Part shown: positions 24,182 through 31,774 of the stretch, in pieces
Position numbering within the stretch: position 1 is the stretch's first letter
Layout of the letters: every line of letters starts with the position of its first letter
NCBI GenBank assembly: GCA_947482825.1
Contig: CANKMT010000009.1
Coordinates: forward strand, 1 to 64,000
Reading direction: 5' to 3'
DNA length: 64,000 bases
Origin: Betaproteobacteria bacterium
GTDB lineage: Bacteria; Pseudomonadota; Gammaproteobacteria; Burkholderiales; SG8-39
The notes under the pieces: generated by a model
What the model saw: only the letters and a program-made list of their open reading frames with translations
Database searches by the model: none
What the model was told of the DNA's origin: nothing
Made by a program: the position numbers and the translations under genes

Positions 24182-25236
24182 AGCGCGACCCGCAGGCTTC
24201 GGCCGAACAGGCCTGGCAGATGCTGTCGGGCTTCATCCAGGCCGCGCAGATGATCCCGAAGGCGCAGCGGGCAGCCGATGCGTCGCTGCCGCTCACGGTG
24301 ATCGGCGGTTTTCTCGGCGCCGGCAAGACCACTCTGCTCAACCACCTTCTGTCGGGCGACCACGGCCTGCGGATCGCGGTGCTGGTGAACGACTTCGGGC
24401 GCATCAATATCGACTCGGCACTGATCCGGTCCCGGACCGAGGACACCATCAGCCTCGCGAACGGGTGCGCCTGCTGCACCATTGCGGGCGATCTGACAAA
24501 AACACTGCTGGCATTGGCCGCGCGCGAGGAGCCGCCGGAGGCGATCGTCCTCGAGGCTAGCGGCCTCGCGGACCCGCTGGCTATTGCGCAGGTCGCGCTC
24601 GCGAATCCCGCGCTGCGCATGGATGGCATCCTTGCCGTTGTCGATGCCGAGACCGCCGTGAAACTGGCCGCCGACCCGGCGTGCGGCGCGACTTTTGCAG
24701 CACAGGCTTCGGCCGCGGATCTCGTGATCCTCAACAAGACCGACCTGGTGGATGAAACCACGTTGTCCGCCGCGCGCGCGACGGTGGACGAGTTCGCGCC
24801 GGGAAAGCCGGTGATCTGCACCACGAACGCCGAAGTCCCGGCCGAGATTGTTCTCGGCATTCGCAGCAAACGCGAAATACGGGCGCTCGACGCAATGCCG
24901 AAGGACCATGCGTCTGCGTTTCGCAGCTGGAGCGCCGAGACCGGCGCGTTGCTCGATGGCACAAAACTGCGCGCGATGATGGCATCCCTGCCGCCCGGCG
25001 TGTTAAGGGCAAAAGGCATCCTCTGGCTCGCCGAAGACCGGGACCGCCGCATCGTCTTCCAGCGCGTCGGTCCGCGTTCCAGCTATTCGTCGCAGGATTG
25101 GGCGGGCGACAAGCGCTGCTCGAGCCTGGTCGTGATCGGGCCGGCGGATTGCATCGACCCGCAAACCCTTTCGCGCCAGTTCGAAGCCTGCGAGGCGAGT
25201 GGAATGCTAGGCTTGCGCCCTTCAACACCCCGCTGA
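24178..25236 (+). CDS. CobW/COG0523-family GTPase (metallochaperone-like)
   Basis: The 352-residue protein has Walker A 'GGFLGAGKTTLLNHLL', the CxCC metal motif in 'LANGCACCTIAGDL', 'EASGLADP' and the base-recognition 'ILNKTDLVD'. A C-terminal CobW_C domain includes 'GILWLAEDRDRRIVFQRVG'. Such GTPases deliver zinc, cobalt or other metals to target enzymes. The GTG start overlaps the stop of the amidohydrolase gene, so loading a metal into that enzyme, or the enamidase-like one, is a reasonable inference. Confidence 0.88.
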   Translation: MKRDPQASAEQAWQMLSGFIQAAQMIPKAQRAADASLPLTVIGGFLGAGKTTLLNHLLSGDHGLRIAVLVNDFGRINIDSALIRSRTEDTISLANGCACCTIAGDLTKTLLALAAREEPPEAIVLEASGLADPLAIAQVALANPALRMDGILAVVDAETAVKLAADPACGATFAAQASAADLVILNKTDLVDETTLSAARATVDEFAPGKPVICTTNAEVPAEIVLGIRSKREIRALDAMPKDHASAFRSWSAETGALLDGTKLRAMMASLPPGVLRAKGILWLAEDRDRRIVFQRVGPRSSYSSQDWAGDKRCSSLVVIGPADCIDPQTLSRQFEACEASGMLGLRPSTPR

Positions 25237-25253
25237 ATTCCGCCAAAGACTCC

Positions 25254-26348
25254 ATGAACGCAACCGAAAAATTCCTCACCCTGCAGGAAATCGTCGCCGC
25301 CGCGCGCCGCAACCTCGCGCCCGGCCCGTGGAACTACCTCGCCGGGGCCACCGAAACAGAGACCACGATGCGCCGCAACCGGCTGGCGCTCGACTCGATC
25401 GCCTTTCGCCCGCGCGTGCTGAACGACGTCAGCAAAGTGGACTCGAAGGCGACTTTCATGGGCAAGCCGGTGCGCCTGCCTTTGATGCTCGCCCCGGTCG
25501 GCGGCATGGAGTCGTTTGCCGAGGGCGCGGCGGCCGACGCCGCCCGCGGCGCGGCGCAGTTCGGCATCCCGCAGATGCTCTCTTCGGTCTGCCAGCCCGG
25601 CCTCGAAGCGACCGCGGCCGCTGCCGGGGGCAACACCCGCGTCTTCCAACTCTATGTGCGCGGCGACGAGCCCTGGACCGACGACTGGGTGCGCCGCGCC
25701 AAGGACAACGGGTTCACGGCTTTCTGCTTCACCGTCGACAGCGCGTTCTACAGCCGGCGCGAGCGCGACATCGCGGGACGCTTCACCAAGCCGTGGCGGC
25801 CGGTGGACAACAGCGGCATGCAGTTCCAGGCGGCGCTTTCATGGGACCAGGTGCGGCGCTACAAGGCCAGGCACGACCTGCCGCTGATCCTCAAGGGCAT
25901 TGCCACCGCCGAGGATGCCGAAATCGCGGTGAGGGAAGGCGTGGAAGTCGTCTACGTGTCCAACCACGGCGGCCGGCAGTTGGATCACGGATTGGGCAGC
26001 GCGGCAGTGCTGCCCGAAGTGCTCAAAGCGGTCGGCGGAAAAGCCGAAGTCTGGGTCGACGGCGGCTTCATGCGCGGCTCGGACGTGGTGAAGGCGATCG
26101 CACTCGGCGCACGCACGGTCGGCATCGGCCGTCTCATGTGCCTCGGTCTCGCCGCCGCAGGCGTGCCCGGCCTGGTGCGCACGCTGGAACTGCTTGAAGA
26201 AGAAGTGCGGATCTGCCTGGGGCTGCTTGGCGTAACTTCGTTTGCCGGCCTGACACCGCGGCACGTCACTGCAGCCGCACCCGTTTTTGCGCCCCACGTG
26301 CTGAGCGCGTTCCCCCTGCTCGAAGAATTCCCCGGCCCGCAGGAATGA
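25254..26348 (+). CDS. FMN-dependent alpha-hydroxy-acid oxidase/dehydrogenase
   Basis: The 364-residue protein is of the lactate/glycolate oxidase family: 'GPWNYLAGATETETTMRRNR' at the N-terminus, 'RLPLMLAPVGGMESFAEG', 'VFQLYVRGD', and the active-site signature 'VYVSNHGGRQLDHGLG' with the catalytic His and Arg. 'VWVDGGFMRGSDVVKAIALG' is the FMN phosphate loop. It oxidises a 2-hydroxy acid to a 2-oxo acid. It lies between the GTPase and the enamidase-like gene and overlaps the latter by four bases. Confidence 0.9.
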   Translation: MNATEKFLTLQEIVAAARRNLAPGPWNYLAGATETETTMRRNRLALDSIAFRPRVLNDVSKVDSKATFMGKPVRLPLMLAPVGGMESFAEGAAADAARGAAQFGIPQMLSSVCQPGLEATAAAAGGNTRVFQLYVRGDEPWTDDWVRRAKDNGFTAFCFTVDSAFYSRRERDIAGRFTKPWRPVDNSGMQFQAALSWDQVRRYKARHDLPLILKGIATAEDAEIAVREGVEVVYVSNHGGRQLDHGLGSAAVLPEVLKAVGGKAEVWVDGGFMRGSDVVKAIALGARTVGIGRLMCLGLAAAGVPGLVRTLELLEEEVRICLGLLGVTSFAGLTPRHVTAAAPVFAPHVLSAFPLLEEFPGPQE

Positions 26349-27541
26349 AAACCGCCATCGTCAACCTTGGCCGCATCATCACCGGCGACTGGCGCGACGC
26401 GTTTGCCGCAGGCGACTCGATCCTCATGCACGATGGAAAGATCACGGCGGTCGGCAGCGTCACCGCGGCCGAAGTCGAAGCCGCCGACGTGGTCATCGAC
26501 GCTGACGGCGCCACCGCGATTCCCGGCCTGATCGACTCGCAGGTGCACAACACCTTCGGCGACTACACGCCGCGCCAGAAGACGGTCGGGTTCCTCGAGA
26601 GCTATGTCCACGGCGGGGTGACCACCGCCATCAGCGCATCCGAAGTCCACGTGCCCGGCCGCCCGAAGGATCCGGAAGGCGTCAAGGCGCTCGCGGTCGC
26701 AGCGATGAAATGCTTCGAGCACTACCGGCCCGGCGGCATGCGCGTCTGGGCCGGCTCGATCATCCTCGAACCGGGGCTGGTCGAAGCGGACTTCGCCGAG
26801 ATCGCGGCCAAAGGCGTCTGGCTCGCCAAGGCCGGCTTCGGCGCCGTCAAGACGCCCTACGACTACGAGCCGATGATTGCCTGGGCGCGCAAGCACGGCA
26901 TGATCTCGATGGTTCATACCGGCGGCTCGTCGATCCCGGGATCGTCGGGCATCTGGGCCGACCACCTGATCAAGATCAAGCCGGATGTGTCGTTCCACGT
27001 GAACGGCGGCCCGGTGGCGATGCCGGACGCGGATTTCCCGCGCATCGTGAACGAATCCAATATCGCGCTCCAGGTCTGCACCGCGGGCAACCTGCGCACC
27101 ACACTGCTTTTGGGCGACCTGGTGAGGAAGGCGGACCAGTTCGACCGCTTCCTGATCGCCACCGACACGCCCACCGGCTCGGGCATCATGCCGCTGGGCA
27201 TGATGTACACGATCACGCATCTGGCGAGCCTCACGAGCATGCCGGTCGAATGGGCCATCGCTGCGGCCACGGGCAACAACGCACGCGTCTACAAGCGCAA
27301 TTCGGGCTTCCTGCGAGCCGGCAAGGACGCCGACGTGGTGATCATCGACTCCTGCGTCGGCGGTTCGAAGTCCGACCCGCTCGATTCATTGAGGAACGGG
27401 GACATCGCCGCGGTCGGCGCGGTCATCACCGACGGCGTGCCGCGCTTTGTCGGCAGAAGCCGAAACACCCCGGCCCCCAATCGGCGCATTCGCGTCGCCG
27501 CCTGCCGGATCCTGCAGGACTACTCGGGCGCTGCCCACTGA
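26345..27541 (+). CDS. Enamidase-like amidohydrolase lacking one metal His
   Basis: The 398-residue protein closely resembles the enamidase of nicotinate fermentation, which opens a cyclic enamide: 'HGGVTTAISASEVHVPGRPK', 'MVHTGGSSIPGSSGIWADH', 'FHVNGGPVAMPDADF', 'IATDTPTGSGIMPLGMMYTI' and 'GKDADVVIIDSCVGGSKSDP'. The usual HxH after the first strand reads Gln66-Val-His68 here ('GLIDSQVHNTFGDY'), so one metal ligand is replaced. The other histidines appear present. It ends the sox-linked operon and runs convergent with the TauD gene 10 bp away. Confidence 0.82.
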   Translation: MKTAIVNLGRIITGDWRDAFAAGDSILMHDGKITAVGSVTAAEVEAADVVIDADGATAIPGLIDSQVHNTFGDYTPRQKTVGFLESYVHGGVTTAISASEVHVPGRPKDPEGVKALAVAAMKCFEHYRPGGMRVWAGSIILEPGLVEADFAEIAAKGVWLAKAGFGAVKTPYDYEPMIAWARKHGMISMVHTGGSSIPGSSGIWADHLIKIKPDVSFHVNGGPVAMPDADFPRIVNESNIALQVCTAGNLRTTLLLGDLVRKADQFDRFLIATDTPTGSGIMPLGMMYTITHLASLTSMPVEWAIAAATGNNARVYKRNSGFLRAGKDADVVIIDSCVGGSKSDPLDSLRNGDIAAVGAVITDGVPRFVGRSRNTPAPNRRIRVAACRILQDYSGAAH

Positions 27542-27551
27542 AGCGACGGCC

Positions 27552-28406
27552 TCAGACCCGATACCCGCGCTGCTCGCCGAGGATGGTGGTGCGATAGAAG
27601 AGCCGGTGCGCGCCCTTCTCGAAATCCGACAGCGCGATGTGGATGAGGCTTCGGTTATCCCACATGATGAAGTCGCCCTTGGTCCACTTGTGCCGGTAGG
27701 TGTACAGCGGGTCGATCGTGTGGTTGAAGAGGTAGCGCACCAGCGGCTGGGACTCCTCGGCCGTCATGCCGACGAAGTGCGTGATCAAGGTCTCGGCGAT
27801 GTAGAGCGCCTTCTTCCCCGTGACCGGATGCGTGAGCACCAGCGGCTGGGCCACCGGGTGATGCAGCTCGCGCAGGCGCTGGAGGACCTCAGGGCTCTTC
27901 AGTTTCTGGGTCGGCGTTGCAAGGTAGTCGTGCACCGCCCACAGCGGATCGATGACCTCCTTCATCTTGTCCGAAAGCGAGTCGTAGGCCGCGACCGTGT
28001 TCGCAAACAGCGTGTCGCCCCCCACGTCGGGCACCACCTGGCAGTGAAAGAGCGAGCCCATCGCCGGATGCAGCGTGTAGGAAAGATCCGAGTGCCAGTG
28101 CCGCCCGACGTTCTCGCTCGCCGAAGGCTTGCCGTTCACCGGGATCGTGCTGACCATGAAAATCTCGTCGTACTGCGGGTGGCGGAAAGGCTCCAGCGCC
28201 TCGTGCTTGTCGAGTTCCCCGAACCTGCGGCTGAACTCGATGTGCTGATCGGGGGTCATTTGCTGGCCGCGCATCAGCACGAGGCCCTGCTCGTTCCAGA
28301 CCTTCCAGATTTCCGCGATGGTCGCGTCGTCGATCGGCGCGGAAAAATCGATCCCGGTGATCTCGACGCCGAATTTGTTGGTTAGTCGCCTGGTCTGCAG
28401 TGCCAT
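27552..28406 (-). CDS. TauD/TfdA-family Fe(II)/2-oxoglutarate dioxygenase
   Basis: The 284-residue enzyme is a compact TauD: iron ligands in 'RHWHSDLSYTLHPAM' (HxD) and 'RSLIHIALSDFEKGA', cosubstrate Arg in 'RLFYRTTILGE'. Fold start 'FGVEITGIDFSAPIDD' is typical. Unlike the other three dioxygenase genes here it has no Bug receptor beside it. It lies between the enamidase-like gene (convergent) and the AA_synth gene (divergent). Confidence 0.9.
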   Translation of the reverse strand: MALQTRRLTNKFGVEITGIDFSAPIDDATIAEIWKVWNEQGLVLMRGQQMTPDQHIEFSRRFGELDKHEALEPFRHPQYDEIFMVSTIPVNGKPSASENVGRHWHSDLSYTLHPAMGSLFHCQVVPDVGGDTLFANTVAAYDSLSDKMKEVIDPLWAVHDYLATPTQKLKSPEVLQRLRELHHPVAQPLVLTHPVTGKKALYIAETLITHFVGMTAEESQPLVRYLFNHTIDPLYTYRHKWTKGDFIMWDNRSLIHIALSDFEKGAHRLFYRTTILGEQRGYRV

Positions 28407-28526
28407 GTCCCGCTCCGCTTGCCGAAGGCGCCATTGTCTCCCGGAAGCGCGCGTATCGGCAGCGGCAAATACGGCGTTAGAATCGACACGCGAAACAGTG
28501 GAACAACATCGAACAAGGGAGAGCTC

Positions 28527-29096
28527 ATGAAACTACCAGTCAAGAGATGGCTCACGATCATCGACCAGACGGAAGGTCCCCGAGGCGAGCCCCCGCTGCG
28601 CAAGGTCGCCATCGTGGCCGTGATTGAGAACCCGTGCGCCGGGCGATACGTGAAGAACCTAATGCCGATGACGATGGCCAGCGTCCAGTTGGGTGCCCTC
28701 ATGGCGGAAAAAGCTGTTCATGCGATGCAACCCCACGCGGCGATGGGTGTCGGCAAAGGCGGCGTGGCCGGCCTCGCGGGCGAACAGGAGCACGTCAACG
28801 CCCTCCTCACCACGGAGTTCGCGGTGCCGGTGCGCGAAGCGCTCGGCGGCGGCAAGGCGTGGATCTCGTCGATGACCAAGCGGGGCGGCCCCGGCACCAC
28901 GATCGACATCCCTTTCAACCACAAGGATGCGCTCTACGTGCGTTCGTTCTATGACGGCATGACCATCACGCTGCACGACGCGCCGGCGGAGGACGAGATC
29001 GCCCTGATCCTGTGCCTGGCGAACCGCGGCCGCATCGGTGCACGCGTCGGCGGCCTGCGACCCGAGAACGTGAAGGGCGTGGACGGACTGACGTAA
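28527..29096 (+). CDS. AA_synth (PF06684-type) amino acid synthesis family protein
   Basis: The 189-residue protein matches the 'amino acid synthesis' family: 'RKVAIVAVIENPCAGRYVKN' near the N-terminus, then 'HAAMGVGKGGVAGLAGEQEH', 'LGGGKAWISSMTKRGGPG' and 'TIDIPFNHKDALYVRSFYDG'. The family's reaction is poorly defined; members often lie in amide or nitrile catabolic clusters. A ribosome-binding site (AAGGGAGAG) precedes the ATG. The gene stands alone, divergent from the TauD gene. Confidence 0.8.
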   Translation: MKLPVKRWLTIIDQTEGPRGEPPLRKVAIVAVIENPCAGRYVKNLMPMTMASVQLGALMAEKAVHAMQPHAAMGVGKGGVAGLAGEQEHVNALLTTEFAVPVREALGGGKAWISSMTKRGGPGTTIDIPFNHKDALYVRSFYDGMTITLHDAPAEDEIALILCLANRGRIGARVGGLRPENVKGVDGLT

Positions 29097-29125
29097 AGAA
29101 CCGCGGCGAGCGGCCCAAGGCGAAC

Positions 29126-29190
29126 CAATGCTGCCATTTTTTCGCCCGGGCCCGCGCCGATATTGGCTCTCCGGTCGAAATGCTGCCATC
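29126..29190 (+). repeat. ~65-bp dispersed repeat (copy B) between convergent genes
   Basis: The segment begins CAATGCTGCCAT and ends AAATGCTGCCATC, so an AATGCTGCCAT direct repeat is present at both ends, 52 bp apart. It aligns without gaps, in inverted orientation, to 44323-44387 with 48 of 65 positions identical (35 of 40 in the right part). It fills the gap between the AA_synth gene and ridA and touches the ridA stop codon. Confidence 0.7.
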
Positions 29191-29542
29191 AGACCGCGGC
29201 GGTGACGATGATCTCCACGAGGATTTCGGGCGCGGCAAGCGGGCATTCGGCGGTGGCGCGCGTCGGCGCGTTGCCCGGTGAAACCCAGGCGTCCCAGACC
29301 TCGTTCATGCCGGCGAAGTCGTCCTTGATGTTCTTCACCCAGATCTGCGCGGTCAGCAGGCGGCTCTTGTCGGTGCCGATCTCGGCCAGGCGCGCATCGA
29401 TGCGCTTGAGCACGTCGCGCGTCTGCGCGCGGATGTCCGGCGCCTTTTCCGCCGCGGTGGTCCCGGCGAGGTAGGCCACGCCGTTGTGGATGACTGCGCG
29501 GCTCATGCGCGCGCCGGTTTCAATGCGCTTGATTTCGGCCAC
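29189..29542 (-). CDS. ridA: RidA/YjgF-family protein (enamine/imine deaminase)
   Basis: The 117-residue protein has the RidA core with the conserved Arg in 'NAPTRATAECPLAAPEILV', the acidic residue behind it, and 'AYLAGTTAAEKAPDIRAQTR'. RidA proteins hydrolyse reactive enamine/imine intermediates. It is the last gene of a three-gene minus-strand group with a D-hydroxyacid dehydrogenase and an unknown protein. Confidence 0.88.
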   Translation of the reverse strand: MAEIKRIETGARMSRAVIHNGVAYLAGTTAAEKAPDIRAQTRDVLKRIDARLAEIGTDKSRLLTAQIWVKNIKDDFAGMNEVWDAWVSPGNAPTRATAECPLAAPEILVEIIVTAAV

Positions 29543-29611
29543 TAGGTGCTCCGTTTCGTTGAACGTGCGTTTGGTCAGACTTCGGGGAGGCGACAGGGAC
29601 TCGAAAATCGA

Positions 29612-30592
29612 TCAGGCGAATTGGTTCTTGAGCGCGGCCTCTCCGCGCCACATCCGCTCCAGGTTCTCCATCAGCAGGTCGAGAATGTTGTCCTCGTACT
29701 TGCGCGTTTCGCCGGCGGTGTGCGGAGTGATCAGCACGTTGGGGATCTCCCACAGCGGCGAAGTCGCGGGCAGCGGCTCTTCCCACACGCAGTCCAGGCC
29801 TGCGCCGGCAATCCGCTTTGCCTTGAGCGCCTCGAGCAGCGCGGGCTCGTTCACCACCTTCCCGCGCGCCACGTTAATCAGATAGGCCGAGGGCTTCATC
29901 GCCGCCAGCGCTTTCGCGTCGATCAGGTTTTCGGTCTTCGGCGTCAGCGGGCAGGTCAGCGCGACGAAATCCGCCTCCGGCAGCACCGAAAGCAGGTCGC
30001 CCTCGCCCACCACGCGGTCGGCTGCGCCTGCGCCCTTGGTCACGTCGCGCTTGGTGCCGATGACCTTCATGTCGAAGGCCTTGGCCAGCGTTGCCAGCCG
30101 CGAGCCGATGCGGCCCATGCCGACGATGACCAGCGTCTTGCCGCCGAGTTCGTCCTCGCGTTTGGAGATGTCGCCGATCATGCCGCGCCACTTCTTCGCG
30201 GCCTGGTTGTCGCGCGCCTCGGGGATCAGGCGCGCCATCGAGAGGATCAGCGTGATCGCATGCTCGGCCACCGCGCGCTCGTTCGAGCCCTGCGCGCTTG
30301 CGACGCGGATGCCCGCCGCCTGCAGCGCGTCCTTGCCGTATTGGTCAGTCCCCGCGCTGATCGACTGGATGAAAGCGAGCTTTGGCGAGACCGGGATGAA
30401 CTCATTGCGCCAGAGACCCGAGCACACCACCACGTCGGCCTCGGCAATGCGCGCCTTGAGATCGTCGAGATTGCGCACCTCGAACGCATTGATGCCGGTG
30501 TTGCGCACCGCGAACCGCTCGCCCATGCGGTAGGCCACGTGCGCGAAGCAGATCGTGAGTTTTTCCTTAGGGGGCAGCGCTCGTGCAGGCAT
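29612..30592 (-). CDS. D-isomer-specific 2-hydroxyacid dehydrogenase
   Basis: The 326-residue enzyme has the NAD-binding loop 'GKTLVIVGMGRIGSRLATLA', the Arg in 'YLINVARGKVVNEPAL', the Glu in 'WEEPLPATSPLW' and the His in 'VLITPHTAGETRKYED'. It reduces or oxidises 2-oxo/2-hydroxy acids. Spacing to ridA is 69 bp and to the gene upstream 27 bp. Confidence 0.9.
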   Translation of the reverse strand: MPARALPPKEKLTICFAHVAYRMGERFAVRNTGINAFEVRNLDDLKARIAEADVVVCSGLWRNEFIPVSPKLAFIQSISAGTDQYGKDALQAAGIRVASAQGSNERAVAEHAITLILSMARLIPEARDNQAAKKWRGMIGDISKREDELGGKTLVIVGMGRIGSRLATLAKAFDMKVIGTKRDVTKGAGAADRVVGEGDLLSVLPEADFVALTCPLTPKTENLIDAKALAAMKPSAYLINVARGKVVNEPALLEALKAKRIAGAGLDCVWEEPLPATSPLWEIPNVLITPHTAGETRKYEDNILDLLMENLERMWRGEAALKNQFA

Positions 30593-30605
30593 GGCTTCTC
30601 TTGTG

Positions 30606-30631
30606 GTTAATTGGGGCCGTTAATTGGGGCC
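30606..30631 (+). repeat. Tandem 13-bp repeat at a gene end
   Basis: The 13-bp unit GTTAATTGGGGCC occurs twice in tandem. The second unit contains the stop codon and last codons of the gene at 30620-31516, so the protein's end (…PGPN) is made by the repeat. The motif resembles short palindromic-type intergenic repeats but no hairpin is formed. Confidence 0.7.
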
Positions 30632-31516
30632 AGGCTCGATTTTACTGGCGAGCGCGCGCTGGCGCGCGGCGATCAGTTGCCCGAGGCTTTCCTTGCGGCT
30701 GCGCGGCGGCGCCGAGCTGCGCTTGGCGGCCACGTAGTCCGGGTCGCCGAACCGCTCGAGCAATTGCTGGTAGGCCGCGTGCATCCCGGCGTCGAACTCG
30801 TGTTCCCGGCCTTCGGTGTCACGCGCCGGATGCGCAGGGTACAGCGTGAGGCAGGCGAGGTAGCCGGCCGGCACCGGGATGTTCGCGTTGTGCGTACGGC
30901 CGCTCTTCATCAGGCCGGGGAGGAGATGCGTGTGCGGCCCGTCCGGCGAGACCCCGTCGCGCGGAGGAATCGGATTGCTGACCTCGATGCGCGCCGTGCG
31001 CGATTCCACGACTCGCACCGGGCCGGCGGCGGCGACGGCGGCTCCCAGCAAGGGGTCTTCGAGTAGCGACCGCCCCCGGGCGCCGCGCAGCAGGCCGATC
31101 AGCGCGCCGTCGGAGGTGCGCACGCAGAAATTGATGCTGCGCCGGCCCAACCCGAGGTCGAAAAGGATCTCGTCGCGCGCCTCGGGAAAGATCGCATCGC
31201 GGTCGGGCCCGAGTTCGGCGATGCTGGTGCGCCGGTCCATCGATGCAACGTCCTCCGGCAGGCAGAAGGCGATGCCATGGTTCCAGTGCCGCGGGTTCGG
31301 GCTGGGCGTTTCGTACGCCAGGACGCGAACACCGGCGTGCGGTGTGACGCGGATCGCCCCGCCCTGGGTGCGGGCCGTCCACCCGTCACCAATTACGTTT
31401 GTGAATGCGCCCTGATGGAACTCAGCGAGCACGCCGAACTCGCCCACGCTCCAACTGCTGGTAGGTTCGCCAAGGTGCTCCACGACAAGTTGGTCTGCGT
31501 CCGGCTCTTTTTCCAT
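30620..31516 (-). CDS. Conserved hypothetical protein (DUF6925-like)
   Basis: The 298-residue protein has regular coding texture, no signal peptide and no membrane segment. Notable features are 'GEPTSSWSVGEFGVLAEFHQ' at the N-terminus, 'VTPHAGVRVLAYETPSPNPR', 'HWNHGIAFCLPEDVA', 'PDGPHTHLLPGLM' and a basic C-terminal helix. I recall similar proteins only as a domain of unknown function. The His-rich 'GPHTHLLP' might bind metal. It shares an operon with a D-hydroxyacid dehydrogenase and RidA. Confidence 0.7.
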   Translation of the reverse strand: MEKEPDADQLVVEHLGEPTSSWSVGEFGVLAEFHQGAFTNVIGDGWTARTQGGAIRVTPHAGVRVLAYETPSPNPRHWNHGIAFCLPEDVASMDRRTSIAELGPDRDAIFPEARDEILFDLGLGRRSINFCVRTSDGALIGLLRGARGRSLLEDPLLGAAVAAAGPVRVVESRTARIEVSNPIPPRDGVSPDGPHTHLLPGLMKSGRTHNANIPVPAGYLACLTLYPAHPARDTEGREHEFDAGMHAAYQQLLERFGDPDYVAAKRSSAPPRSRKESLGQLIAARQRALASKIEPGPN

Positions 31517-31774
31517 GTCGTCCGGATGCTAATACACTTCCGGGCTTCGGATCCTGCCCCCCCCCGAATCGGCCCTTTCCTCCCGCCTTGCAGATGAGGC
31601 ACAATCGCCGATGCACGATTCGAGTGCAGGCAGCGAATAAATAGTGCGCCGTTACGCGTGCGACGGGACCCGGCTCCTCTGGGAAGCCCCCGCCGAAGGG
31701 GCGGCACGGTGCTTGCTGTGTTGGCTTAATCAAATCAGGTGCCCTTTTCGGCACTTACCCAAGGAGGTCAGTTC

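Noticed and set aside
31557-31565. Run of nine C upstream of the ABC binding-protein gene as a phase-variable promoter tract.
   Set aside because: It lies about 210 bp from the start codon and no promoter elements are recognisable around it.
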